Shown here in pieces: positions 8,119 to 15,462 of a stretch of DNA of 24,276 nucleotides (position 1 is its first letter; every line of letters starts with the position of its first letter). The translations under genes and the position numbers were made by a program. The notes beneath the pieces are model-generated. The model worked only from the letters and a program-made list of their open reading frames with translations, had not been told where the DNA came from and made no database searches. The DNA is from UBA1443 sp964445745 (GTDB taxonomy: Bacteria; Omnitrophota; Omnitrophia; Omnitrophales; Aquincolibacteriaceae), in contig CAYULU010000026.1 of the NCBI GenBank assembly GCA_964445745.1, positions 1 through 24,276 of the forward strand. Reading direction: 5' to 3'.

Positions 8119-8141
8119 TTGGTCATGAAAGATGATGATAC

Positions 8142-8384
8142 TTAGCTGGGAATAATATGGACTGTTTTATTGGATTTAAATTCCACTATCCCATCACGCA
8201 TCGCGAACAAGGTGTGATCGTTTCCAATGCCCACGAACTGCCCTGGATGAAACCGGGTTCCACGTTGCCGGATAATAATACTGCCCGCACGAACCTTTTG
8301 TCCGCCAAAAACCTTGACGCCTAGCCGCTGGGATTGCGAATCCCGCCCGTTAGTACTGCTTCCTTGACTTTTTGTATGTGCCAT
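8142..8384 (-). CDS. rpmA: 50S ribosomal protein L27
   Basis: An 80-residue L27 that starts MAHTKSQGSSTNGRDS and contains the conserved SQRLGVKVFGGQKVRAGSIIIRQRGTRFHPG core, whose N-terminal tail reaches the peptidyl-transferase centre. There is no cleavable Firmicutes-type extension. The usual AHKKxGG..NGRDS N-terminus is modified: KKGGGS becomes TKSQGS. A GAGGA site precedes the ATG. It lies 24 bases after rplU. Confidence 0.97.
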   Translation of the reverse strand: MAHTKSQGSSTNGRDSQSQRLGVKVFGGQKVRAGSIIIRQRGTRFHPGQFVGIGNDHTLFAMRDGIVEFKSNKTVHIIPS

Positions 8385-8408
8385 AGTGTCCTCTAAAAAT
8401 AATTAGAA

Positions 8409-8729
8409 TCAAACCTTGATATCTTTGACGAGCAATCGAAGGAGATCTTGACGATGCCCGTGCTTGCGACGGGACGCCTTTCGGCGCCGCATACGGTAAT
8501 GAATAACTTTAGGCGCACGTATCTCGCCAAGGTTCTTACAAATAATTTGAGCCCCCTTCACCACGGGCGCCCCCACCGATACCGTACTACCATCTGTATA
8601 AAAAAGGACACGATCAAGCACAATCTCGCTTTGTCCTTCGGTCCCCTCTAACAACTCCACTTCCAGTATTGACTTAGGTTCAACCCAGTATTGCTTTGAA
8701 CCCGTTTCCACGATTGCGTACACAGACAT
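8409..8729 (-). CDS. rplU: 50S ribosomal protein L21
   Basis: A 106-residue L21 that starts MSVYAIVETGSKQYWVE and ends in the basic KVIHYRMRRRKASRRKHGHRQ-type segment that binds 23S rRNA. AAAGGAG stands eight bases ahead of the ATG. It is first in the unit that runs from the promoter at 8790-8762 and precedes rpmA in the standard order. Confidence 0.97.
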   Translation of the reverse strand: MSVYAIVETGSKQYWVEPKSILEVELLEGTEGQSEIVLDRVLFYTDGSTVSVGAPVVKGAQIICKNLGEIRAPKVIHYRMRRRKASRRKHGHRQDLLRLLVKDIKV

Positions 8730-8761
8730 AAATAACTCCTTTTGACTTAAAGAGAAGCGGT

Positions 8762-8790
8762 ATTCTATGGAAATAGAACTAGCGTGTCAA
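8762..8790 (-). promoter_or_regulatory. Sigma-70 promoter of rplU-rpmA
   Basis: The minus strand reads TTGACA (8790-8785), a 17-base spacer, then TAGAAT (8767-8762). This is one mismatch from consensus with ideal spacing. Transcription should start near 8755, giving a leader of about 25 bases with the AAAGGAG site. It sits immediately after the terminator of the previous unit. Confidence 0.88.
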
Positions 8791-8797
8791 CAAAATT

Positions 8798-8832
8798 AAA
8801 AAAATCACAACTTATTTAACCATAACAAGTTG
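8798..8832 (-). terminator. Rho-independent terminator after the DUF547 gene
   Basis: On the minus strand CAACTTGTT pairs with AATAAGTTG (one G-U) around a 7-base loop (8832-8808), followed by TGA and seven T residues (8804-8798). The stem is AT-rich, but its position between the DUF547 stop and the rplU promoter supports it. Confidence 0.55.
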
Positions 8833-8858
8833 CAAGAGCTATGGCACGAGTCATTAAT

Positions 8859-9728
8859 CTACTTTGGTTCGCCAGAAAGTTCGTGCCTCAAAGAATGATC
8901 TGACACCGAGGGTGCATCGGCCCAGTCATTAAGTGCAGGATCAAACGGCATGTACTTTATTTTGTAACGGCCGTCTTCAAGAAATTCGATTTTTTGAAGA
9001 TCTTCTGAATAGTAAATAAGGAACGAAAGAATCGACATCTCCTCCTGAGAAAACTTCCCAATCCTTTCGGGAGTTCCAAAATCAAGATTAAAATCCGCTC
9101 CATACCATTTGAATATACGAGAGAGCTTGATTGTTTTCTTGCCCGGCATAATTTCAACCCGGGCCGGATCGTTTAAAAATTCGCGGGTTGCAAGAAAAAG
9201 TTTCCCTTCAACATTGGCATCCGTAAAAGGATCACGATCCAGCCGAGGACACCCTCGCGCACCACATGAAAGGGCAAGGTGTATTTTTTCATCACGATAA
9301 GTCTGCATCAGAATTTGATTTCTGATCTGATTCAAACTGTACTGTTCTTCCCCGACGTGAATCACAGTGATGTCCCATGCGCTTGAAATCTGGTTAAGAC
9401 TGTGTACCGGGTAATGATCCACCACAATCTTGATCACACCGGCATGATAAGCATTCATCCAGAACGCCATCGCCTTTTCACGTGGCCAGAGCGTTTTAAC
9501 ATCCACAGGGTTCTGCTCCGAAATGATGGCCAGATAATCATTTAAAAGAGCAGGATTGCGCTTGACCGCAGCATAATTGACATCACCCTTTTCATTCACA
9601 AATTGATGAAGGAACGACCGCCAAATAGCATGATCATCAAGAACATCCTCGGCCGCCCTGGCAGAAAACGCCTGAAAGCAAAAAATAAAAAACAGGAGAA
9701 GTATCGTGGTTCGTTTCATGGGAATCAT
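8859..9728 (-). CDS. Secreted DUF547-domain protein
   Basis: A 289-residue protein with an N-terminal signal peptide (basic MKRTT, hydrophobic LLLFFIFCFQAF, cut near ARA-AE at 25-26) and a DUF547 domain: FWMNAYHAGVIKIV (89-102), LALSCGARGCPRL (151-163, with Cys155 and Cys160) and IFKWYGADF (205-213). Biochemistry of the family is unsettled; it is often periplasmic and found beside redox genes. Having trxB two genes upstream in the same unit fits a thiol-related role, which is inference. The start overlaps the previous stop (TGATG); a second ATG nine bases in is also possible. Confidence 0.9.
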   Translation of the reverse strand: MIPMKRTTILLLFFIFCFQAFSARAAEDVLDDHAIWRSFLHQFVNEKGDVNYAAVKRNPALLNDYLAIISEQNPVDVKTLWPREKAMAFWMNAYHAGVIKIVVDHYPVHSLNQISSAWDITVIHVGEEQYSLNQIRNQILMQTYRDEKIHLALSCGARGCPRLDRDPFTDANVEGKLFLATREFLNDPARVEIMPGKKTIKLSRIFKWYGADFNLDFGTPERIGKFSQEEMSILSFLIYYSEDLQKIEFLEDGRYKIKYMPFDPALNDWADAPSVSDHSLRHELSGEPK

Positions 9729-10036
9729 CAGAATCGTATGCCGTGTCTCTTCAGAAATTCCTGATCGTCGGCATTCAATTCATACTGAAGCTCTCCGTGC
9801 TGCCAACGATCCTGAGAAAGGGTGTCTTCAAACATTTCTTCAAGCTCGTCAAACTCCTCCGGTGTCAGGGGAGCAAGATTGAGAAAAAAAATATTAATCT
9901 CAGGAGAGCTTTTGGCTTTTTTCATGTGTTTGGCAAGATCTTCGATCTTTCCGAGGTTCGGGTACTGTATCATTATTTTCTTTAAAAGCTGCAAAAGCTG
10001 GTTCATATGATTCTCAAACTCACGTTCGGAACTCAT
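9728..10036 (-). CDS. Uncharacterised small acidic helical protein
   Basis: A 102-residue cytoplasmic protein that I do not recognise. It looks alpha-helical, with no signal peptide, membrane segment or cysteine. A leucine- and lysine-rich first half (FENHMNQLLQLLKKI) is followed by an acidic stretch LTPEEFDELEEMFED (57-71). A good AAAGGAG site stands before the ATG. It begins 23 bases after trxB and shares a TGATG junction with the DUF547 gene, so it is part of that unit. Confidence 0.75.
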   Translation of the reverse strand: MSSEREFENHMNQLLQLLKKIMIQYPNLGKIEDLAKHMKKAKSSPEINIFFLNLAPLTPEEFDELEEMFEDTLSQDRWQHGELQYELNADDQEFLKRHGIRF

Positions 10037-10059
10037 AAAAAATCTCCTTTAAAACGGCC

Positions 10060-10986
10060 TTATTCTTGGTCTTCAAGATAAGCCTGAAGGGCTAACGCAG
10101 CACCACAACCTTCTCCGGCTGCTGCCACAAGCTGATGCACCGATCCCTGGCGAATTTCACCTGCTGAAAATATTCCTGGAACGGATGTCCGGTAATCCCC
10201 GTCCGAGATCACATAACCTTTTTCATCCATTTCGACAAGCCCCTTAACAATCCCGGAGTTGGGCGCATGCCCAATAAAAACAAAAACACCATCTGCAGGC
10301 ATCGCTTGTATCTCCTGCGTCTTCACATTGTGGAGCAAAACCGATTCCACTTTTGAATTCCCCTGAATTTTATCAATAACCGTATCCCAAATAAAGCGTA
10401 TCTTGGAATTTTTTTTTGCTCGCTCCTGAAGAATGGGACTTCCGCGAAGTTGATCGCGTCGGTGAACAATAGAGACTTGACTGGCAAACTTCGTCAGAAA
10501 AATACCTTCCTGTAAAGCCGAATCTCCGCCTCCTACCACCATCACGTCTTTCCCTTTAAAAAAGGCTCCGTCGCACGTGGCGCAGTAGGAAACCCCTCGG
10601 CCGATAAACTCCTTTTCGCCGGGTACACCAAGCATTCGGAATGATGCCCCCATGGCAAGGATGACTGCTTTCGTTTGATAATGATTTTCTGACGTTTCTA
10701 TCAAAAAAGACTTTTCCTGAGGAACAATATTTTTTACGTCTTCATAATTAATTTGAGCGCTGTATTTTACGGCCTGGGCCTCCATTCGTTGCGCAATATC
10801 AGCCCCCATAATCCCGTCAGGGAATCCCGGATAATTTTCAACGCCCTCGGTAGAAGCAATCTGTCCGCCCGGCATCAGCTTTTCAAGTACAAGTGTAGAG
10901 AGATTCGCTCGCGCCGTATAAATCGCTGCGGTGAGACCCGCTCCACCCGCCCCAACAATCACAGTATCAAACAAAGAAGTATTCAT
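10060..10986 (-). CDS. trxB: Thioredoxin-disulfide reductase
   Basis: A 308-residue FAD enzyme that passes electrons from NADPH to thioredoxin. Landmarks are the FAD-binding GAGGAGLTAAIY (12-23), the redox-active CATC (135-138), the second Rossmann motif GGGDSA (152-157) and HRRDQLR (175-181), the pattern linked with NADPH use. Near the C-terminus the usual FAAGD is FSAGE, a small change at the flavin site. I chose ATG at 10986 with GAGG ten bases upstream; a TTG at 10995 has no spaced ribosome site. It starts five bases after the BFN stop. No thioredoxin gene is in the window. Confidence 0.95.
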   Translation of the reverse strand: MNTSLFDTVIVGAGGAGLTAAIYTARANLSTLVLEKLMPGGQIASTEGVENYPGFPDGIMGADIAQRMEAQAVKYSAQINYEDVKNIVPQEKSFLIETSENHYQTKAVILAMGASFRMLGVPGEKEFIGRGVSYCATCDGAFFKGKDVMVVGGGDSALQEGIFLTKFASQVSIVHRRDQLRGSPILQERAKKNSKIRFIWDTVIDKIQGNSKVESVLLHNVKTQEIQAMPADGVFVFIGHAPNSGIVKGLVEMDEKGYVISDGDYRTSVPGIFSAGEIRQGSVHQLVAAAGEGCGAALALQAYLEDQE

Positions 10987-10991
10987 CGATT

Positions 10992-11396
10992 TCAAACCTC
11001 AGCAACGCTCGCCGCGTCCAGGACGTTTTGTTCTGCAAAAATCGGGACTCCACAACGCAATGCCATCGCGACACTGTCTGAAGGCCTGGCGTCCATAATG
11101 ACCCGATTCCCGTCTTCCTTGAGGATAAATAATTTGGCATGAAAAGTATTTTTTTCAATTTTGTCGATGACCACCTTTTCGAGACGAGCGCCCAGTCCTT
11201 CCAGGATATTAATGAGAAGATCATGCGTCATGGGCCGAGGGGGTTTGACACCGCTAAGATTGAGCTTAATCGAATTGATTTCAGAAATTCCGATCACAAG
11301 CGGTAAGTATCGTGTCTCGTCCTGGACCTTAAAAACCAGCAATTGCTCGTGCCGATTTTCATCCACCTTGATCTTGCTTAAAGCAAGTTCAATCAT
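10992..11396 (-). CDS. BFN (DUF151, bifunctional nuclease) domain protein
   Basis: A 134-residue single-domain protein. It shows the BFN/DUF151 pattern: FKVQDETRYLPLVIGISEINSI, RPMTHDLLINILEGLGARLEKVVI, and the C-terminal MDARPSDSVAMALRCGVPIFA. Proteins of this family have been described as nucleases in plants and as general small proteins in bacteria and Thermotoga; the substrate here is unknown. The frame is open 66 codons further upstream, but that part is the shadow of the preceding gene; the family N-terminus MIELALSKIKVD fits ATG 11396. It overlaps the coiled-coil gene by 8 bases. Confidence 0.9.
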   Translation of the reverse strand: MIELALSKIKVDENRHEQLLVFKVQDETRYLPLVIGISEINSIKLNLSGVKPPRPMTHDLLINILEGLGARLEKVVIDKIEKNTFHAKLFILKEDGNRVIMDARPSDSVAMALRCGVPIFAEQNVLDAASVAEV

Positions 11397-12930
11397 GGGA
11401 CGTCTCGGGCAACGTACGAGGCAAGAAAAATTCAGTCGAAGGATCCTGACTACGCGGGGCAGAACCGCGGCTTTCCCTTTTGATGCGTTCCGCAAGATGT
11501 CTTTGGGCTTGTTTAATTTCAACGACCTCCCGCTCAAGAGTACCTTGCTCATGGAGAAGTTTTCTAAGTTCCTCTTCCCGATGCCGGATTTCACTCTCTA
11601 GCTTTTCTTGCTGTTTAACAAGGCTTTTTAACTGTGTTTCTTTCATGCTGTGAGACTCTGAAAGTTCCCTCTTTCGCTGAATCAGTTCGCGATGCTCCAG
11701 TTGCTGTTGCAAATCCTTGACCTGGGCACGAGCTTTTTCGAGCTCATGCTCTCGGGATTCAAGCTGAGCTAAACGAAGTTGCCAGGATTTGATCTGTCCC
11801 TCAAAAGCCTCACGCATTCTCCCCATCTCTGATTCCAGCTCGGACGACTTGATTTCCCACCGTTTCGTCTGATGAGTTTGCGCCTCAACCTCTTTGAGCA
11901 ACCTTTGCTCGCTGGACTGAATGATCTTTTTCCCTTCCTCCATGGTGTTCAGCTTATCGTTAATCTCAGCCACCATCTTCTTTTGCATTTCCACCTCGCG
12001 AGACAAGGCCGCCGCCCGTTCTTTCCATTCTTTCTCACTCTGTTCCTTTTCATCCTTGGCGATCAAAAGATCATTCTTGGACGCGTGAAAACTTTTCTGA
12101 ATCGCCTGTTTTTCTTCCATTAATTCGCGATTCGCAATTTCACGTTCCTCAATTCGTTTCATAAGCTCTTCGGATTTTTTTTCATTCGTCACGAGTTTTT
12201 CCTCAAAATATTGCCTCGTCTGACGGAACTCCTCCCGAAGCATCTCATACTTCTCTTCGGAGTGGTTCAAGAGAGTCTGCATCTCTTGAGTTTCCCGCTC
12301 TTTTTGTTTTTTTTCATTCTGGATGTTTTCCAGCGTTTTTTCTTTTAAGTGAAGTTCCGATTGGATTTTCTCAAGGGCCCGGTGGATTTGATTAAGATTA
12401 TCACGAAGCCCGACATTTTCTTTCAAGAGACGTTCGCGTTCCTCTTCGAGCATATCGCGAAAATGACGCTGAGCATGGCTCGCCTCCCCGCTAGACGCCG
12501 TTTCTTTTTCAGAAAAACCATTTTCCGTCTGAACCCAAGAACGGATCTCCTGAATCGCCTCATCTTCCGCCAATTTTTCCTCTTCAATCCGTGGGAGACT
12601 TTTCGAATCCATATCTTTGAGAAAAGTCAGACTGGGCGGAGTCGGCCAAACCGTCCGGTAACAGCGGCGTTTTAAAGCTCCGTCATTGCTGACAATCAGA
12701 TCCGAAACGGCAGCGTCAAAATACTGTTTGACTTGAATCGCGGTCGAATAGTTTAGATTATCAAGAAGAATGATCGGAGTGTTCGCTACTAAATCAATAG
12801 CCTCGTCTGCAGGGATACGAAATGCTTTCGCAATCTCACGCGCAATCTTGCTCCGTTCCAACTCACTTTTCAGCGGATTAAGAACAATAAACCAGTTTTG
12901 TCCGGTTAGTTGCGGCTTACGATTAAGCAT
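11389..12930 (-). CDS. L7/L12-CTD-like domain plus long coiled coil
   Basis: A 513-residue protein of unknown function. Residues 12-82 read like an L7/L12 C-terminal or ClpS-type alpha/beta fold: a strand WFIVLNPL, then SKIAREIAKAFRIPADEAID, LVANTPIILLDNL, and a final helix-strand AIQVKQYFDAAVSDLIVS, in the spacing of ribosomal L7/L12. From about 155 to 490 the chain is highly charged with heptad-like Leu/Met spacing and very rich in E, K, Q and R, a long coiled coil with no membrane segment. The tail is Pro/Ser-rich. It is followed in overlap by BFN and trxB. It could be a structural or scaffolding protein; the N-terminal domain call is pattern-based. Confidence 0.8.
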   Translation of the reverse strand: MLNRKPQLTGQNWFIVLNPLKSELERSKIAREIAKAFRIPADEAIDLVANTPIILLDNLNYSTAIQVKQYFDAAVSDLIVSNDGALKRRCYRTVWPTPPSLTFLKDMDSKSLPRIEEEKLAEDEAIQEIRSWVQTENGFSEKETASSGEASHAQRHFRDMLEEERERLLKENVGLRDNLNQIHRALEKIQSELHLKEKTLENIQNEKKQKERETQEMQTLLNHSEEKYEMLREEFRQTRQYFEEKLVTNEKKSEELMKRIEEREIANRELMEEKQAIQKSFHASKNDLLIAKDEKEQSEKEWKERAAALSREVEMQKKMVAEINDKLNTMEEGKKIIQSSEQRLLKEVEAQTHQTKRWEIKSSELESEMGRMREAFEGQIKSWQLRLAQLESREHELEKARAQVKDLQQQLEHRELIQRKRELSESHSMKETQLKSLVKQQEKLESEIRHREEELRKLLHEQGTLEREVVEIKQAQRHLAERIKRESRGSAPRSQDPSTEFFLPRTLPETSHD

Positions 12931-12945
12931 GGTAAAGTTTTTACC
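12931..12945. repeat. Perfect 6-bp inverted repeat directly before the coiled-coil gene's start codon
   Basis: GGTAAA and TTTACC are separated by three bases and abut the ATG at 12930. In RNA this hairpin would lie between the likely ribosome site (AAAGGG, which it partly covers) and the start codon, so it could tune translation. The linear gap from AAAGGG to ATG (13 bases) is too long unless the hairpin folds. Confidence 0.35.
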
Positions 12946-12973
12946 CTTTAAAAAAGTTGATGGTCACATCAGC

Positions 12974-13315
12974 CTAGAGTGTTATCTTGGTCGCGATTTC
13001 ATGAATTACCGGTATCTCCCATTTTTCTCCCATTAAGACTTTGACAATACCAATGAGCGAAAAAATGCCAAATACCACCAGCGCTAACTGCGCGATAAGA
13101 TCGCCGATTATCGGGATCACTGAGAGAATGGCCGCCGCAAGCTCCAAAATAAAAAGGACTAGTCCCTGCTTTCCATGAAATTCCGCAAAGGGATTCGCCT
13201 TTTTCAGAGCAAGAGGAACAAAACAAAGAAAGCTGACATACCCGATGGCCGCAAAAAATTTCGCGTCTTGAATCTCCGGATCTTTGGCCGGGTTCTGCGA
13301 ATTACTTATTGTCAT
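12974..13315 (-). CDS. Small DUF4870/Tic20-like membrane protein
   Basis: A 113-residue protein with a short polar N-terminus and three hydrophobic segments: FFAAIGYVSFLCFVPLAL (20-37), LVLFILELAAAILSVIPIIGDLIAQL (52-77) and LVVFGIFSLIGIVKVLMG. The layout, with AEFHGKQGLVLF between segments one and two, matches the DUF4870 family (compare 'FVRFHAKQGLLLF'). Its function is unknown. AAGGAG lies seven bases ahead of the ATG, and the gene has its own promoter. Confidence 0.85.
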   Translation of the reverse strand: MTISNSQNPAKDPEIQDAKFFAAIGYVSFLCFVPLALKKANPFAEFHGKQGLVLFILELAAAILSVIPIIGDLIAQLALVVFGIFSLIGIVKVLMGEKWEIPVIHEIATKITL

Positions 13316-13346
13316 AAATTCTCCTTAAGGATCAAAAAGTTTGTTT

Positions 13347-13376
13347 ATTATAGGGATCTTCAGCAAGAAGCGTCAA
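13347..13376 (-). promoter_or_regulatory. Sigma-70 promoter of the DUF4870-trxB-DUF547 unit
   Basis: On the minus strand TTGACG (13376-13371), an 18-base spacer and a perfect TATAAT (13352-13347). The -35 box overlaps the last codon of the preceding gene. The predicted leader is about 25 bases with AAGGAG. Confidence 0.82.
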
Positions 13377-13645
13377 TGCCAAACATCCTTTGAACCCGAC
13401 CTCATAGAGCCAGCAAAATGGAAGTCCACTCCCAGGTGCTGGATTTTGAGTTTCGCAATCACTTCCGCAACCGTCTTGGCATCCTTTCCCCTAAGTGAAC
13501 CTCCCAAAATAAACAATGAACAGCCCTGACGTATCATACTTTTTAGTTTCTGATAAATCTGATCGAAAATAACCGTTTCAAACTCTCCATCAAACCGTTT
13601 TCTCGCCTGGGTGCAAGACAAAAGAAAAAAGGTCGGTTTTTTCAT
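13373..13645 (-). CDS. Uncharacterised 90-residue protein
   Basis: I do not recognise a family. It appears alpha/beta: FFLLSC strand (6-11), helix QIYQKLKSMIRQ, strand CSLFILGGSL (42-51), helix KTVAEVIAKL, strand LGVDFHFAG. There are glycines after the central strand (GGSLRGKDAK), a loop that could bind a phosphate or nucleotide, though no known motif matches. No signal peptide or membrane segment. It starts six bases after the TIGR04073-like gene, with a weak ribosome site, and ends the long rib-mla unit. Confidence 0.7.
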   Translation of the reverse strand: MKKPTFFLLSCTQARKRFDGEFETVIFDQIYQKLKSMIRQGCSLFILGGSLRGKDAKTVAEVIAKLKIQHLGVDFHFAGSMRSGSKDVWH

Positions 13646-13651
13646 CGCTGA

Positions 13652-13999
13652 CTAAACGGCAATAGTTACTTTTTTTTCCTGGCAAACCCTTGGGAGAGTA
13701 CGCTCCATCGGAATAAAAAATGTCCCGACTTCCGTCACGCCGACCAGTATCCGCCTCAACATAAACAAAGTCCCTTTGCCAAATCCCGTGAACGATCCGG
13801 CCAGAGCCCCTTGATCCTTGATGTCATCCGTCATGGTACAAGGAATTTCCGCAAGACTGGTCACCACATTTTCAAGGCCTCGCCCCAACTTGGTTCCGAT
13901 ACCGTAGAAATAATCTCCCGCTGTTTCCTGCGCGAAAGAAACGGGAACACACAAAAGCATTCCCGCCAGGAACAAACCCGGCATTCTTGAAAAACACAT
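13652..13999 (-). CDS. Secreted TIGR04073-like exosortase-system-associated protein
   Basis: A 115-residue protein with a signal peptide (GLFLAGMLLCVPVSFAQ, cut near 23-24). The mature part has KLGRGLENVVTSLAEIP (37-53), the core signature of TIGR04073, then a glycine-rich stretch GSFTGFGKGTLFMLRRILVG-type helix and FFIPMERTLP. This family co-occurs with exosortase/PEP-CTERM genomes; its role is unknown. It follows mlaD after three bases, so it may belong to the lipid-transport unit in the periplasm. Confidence 0.82.
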   Translation of the reverse strand: MCFSRMPGLFLAGMLLCVPVSFAQETAGDYFYGIGTKLGRGLENVVTSLAEIPCTMTDDIKDQGALAGSFTGFGKGTLFMLRRILVGVTEVGTFFIPMERTLPRVCQEKKVTIAV

Positions 14000-14002
14000 T
14001 TT

Positions 14003-14635
14003 TTATCCTTTCCGGAGCAGACGCCATGGCCGATGTTTCAGATCGTCGGTCATGTCCCGAAGGTTGGCGGTAATCTGGTTGATGTTGGTGATACTTTTTG
14101 AAATTTCTTCTTCATGACCTTCCAAAATCGAATTGGTATTCTCAACCAACGGATTCAAGCTCTTCACCATCACATCCATCTGATCCGCCAGTCGGTTCAT
14201 TTTACCGATCATCACATGCATAGCGATCGGGTCATGTCCCTCGATCACATTCCCCTTTTCCAACGCCTTGGCATCGGGAGAGCCGGGAGATATTTCAACA
14301 AACTTCTCGCCCATCATCCCGAGGGTATCGATATAAGCCTGGCTATCAGCCCGAACATAGGCCTCCGGAGAAACCTTGACCGTGACAAGAATAGGCCTGG
14401 GATCACCACGAACAATCTCGATTTTAGAGACTTTTCCGACTTCGCGCCCGGCGTAATAAACAGGCGCACTGTCTTCCAGTCCGTTCAGATAACCGAAACG
14501 AACCTTCCATTCATCAGAACCGCCTTTAAGGAATCCGCCAACCACAAATGTCATGACCAGCAAAATCAAAATTGAGAGAAGTACGAAAAAACCAGACCGG
14601 ATTTCCGCAGATGAATACCTCGATGAAGAATCCAT
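14003..14635 (-). CDS. mlaD: MlaD-type MCE-domain lipid transport protein
   Basis: A 210-residue inner-membrane-anchored periplasmic protein of the Mla lipid-transport system. One N-terminal membrane segment (about 15-36, FFVLLSILILLVMTFVVGG) is followed by a single MCE domain (about 41-120) with GLEDSAPVYYAGREVGKV and ADSQAYIDTLGMMGEKFVEI. The tail (130-205) is helical and should form the channel-like bundle seen in MCE hexamers. An AAAGGAGG site precedes the ATG. The order mlaE-mlaF-mlaD is standard, with mlaC absent. Confidence 0.93.
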   Translation of the reverse strand: MDSSSRYSSAEIRSGFFVLLSILILLVMTFVVGGFLKGGSDEWKVRFGYLNGLEDSAPVYYAGREVGKVSKIEIVRGDPRPILVTVKVSPEAYVRADSQAYIDTLGMMGEKFVEISPGSPDAKALEKGNVIEGHDPIAMHVMIGKMNRLADQMDVMVKSLNPLVENTNSILEGHEEEISKSITNINQITANLRDMTDDLKHRPWRLLRKG

Positions 14636-14650
14636 ATTTCCTCCTTTAAA

Positions 14651-15448
14651 TTACGTATCGAGCAACCCTTTTAGATAGGCTTCGCTTGTTTGTTTGAACG
14701 GGATCGCGCCCTCGGATTCCCCTTGAATAAACTGCTGGACGTAAGCATTTTGAGAATTTTGAATTTCTTCCGTGGTTCCAACCTGGATTACTTTCCCCTT
14801 CTGGAGAATCACGATCTGGTCGGCGATCCGAAAAGCGCTTTTCATCTCATGCGTTACTACCACCGAAGTGATGCTAAGTTTCTTGGAAAGGTCAAGGATC
14901 AAGCGATCGATCATGCTTGCCGTAATCGGATCCAGTCCCGCGCCGGGCTCATCGTAAAACACAATCTTGGGGTCAAGTGCAATGGCGCGCGCAAGCGCCA
15001 CCCTCTTTTTCATACCCCCGGAAATTTCGTGGGGCATAAAATTCTCAAAACCTGTCAGCCCGACAAGCTCCAGCTTTACCCGCACGATAATCTTGATGAT
15101 CTCGGGAGATAGGTCCGTATGCTCCTTGAGAGGGACCGCCACGTTTTCCCCAACCGTCATCGAGTTAAAAAGGGCAGACCCCTGAAAAAGCATACCGAAT
15201 TTTTTGCGAACTTCATTCATTCCCTTTTCATCAAGTCCCGCAATATTCCTGTCATCCACCCAGACCTCTCCGGAAGTCGGTTGATGCAACCCGATCAGAT
15301 GCCGGAGGAGCGTACTTTTGCCGCAACCGGATCCTCCCATAATGACCGTAATCTTCCCTTCAGGAATTGCAATATCAATCCCATCCAAAACCGCACGATC
15401 ACCAAATCGCTTCACCAGATTTTTAATTTTAATCACAGGATCGGCCAC
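14651..15448 (-). CDS. mlaF: MlaF-type ABC transporter ATPase
   Basis: A 265-residue cytoplasmic ATPase that powers the MlaE permease. It has Walker A GGSGCGKST (38-46), Q-loop Gln89, signature SGGMKKR (143-149), with MKKR typical of the MlaF/Mkl class, and Walker B IVFYDEP (162-168). A GTG start at 15448 with GAGAGG seven bases upstream is chosen: the frame is open further upstream, but that extension is a Gly-rich shadow of mlaE. It starts 14 bases after mlaE. Confidence 0.95.
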   Translation of the reverse strand: MADPVIKIKNLVKRFGDRAVLDGIDIAIPEGKITVIMGGSGCGKSTLLRHLIGLHQPTSGEVWVDDRNIAGLDEKGMNEVRKKFGMLFQGSALFNSMTVGENVAVPLKEHTDLSPEIIKIIVRVKLELVGLTGFENFMPHEISGGMKKRVALARAIALDPKIVFYDEPGAGLDPITASMIDRLILDLSKKLSITSVVVTHEMKSAFRIADQIVILQKGKVIQVGTTEEIQNSQNAYVQQFIQGESEGAIPFKQTSEAYLKGLLDT

Positions 15449-15462
15449 TTTAACCTCTCGAA

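Noticed and set aside
11397..11594. 66-residue N-terminal extension of the BFN protein
   Set aside because: It is the coiled-coil gene read in another frame; the BFN domain starts at ATG 11396.
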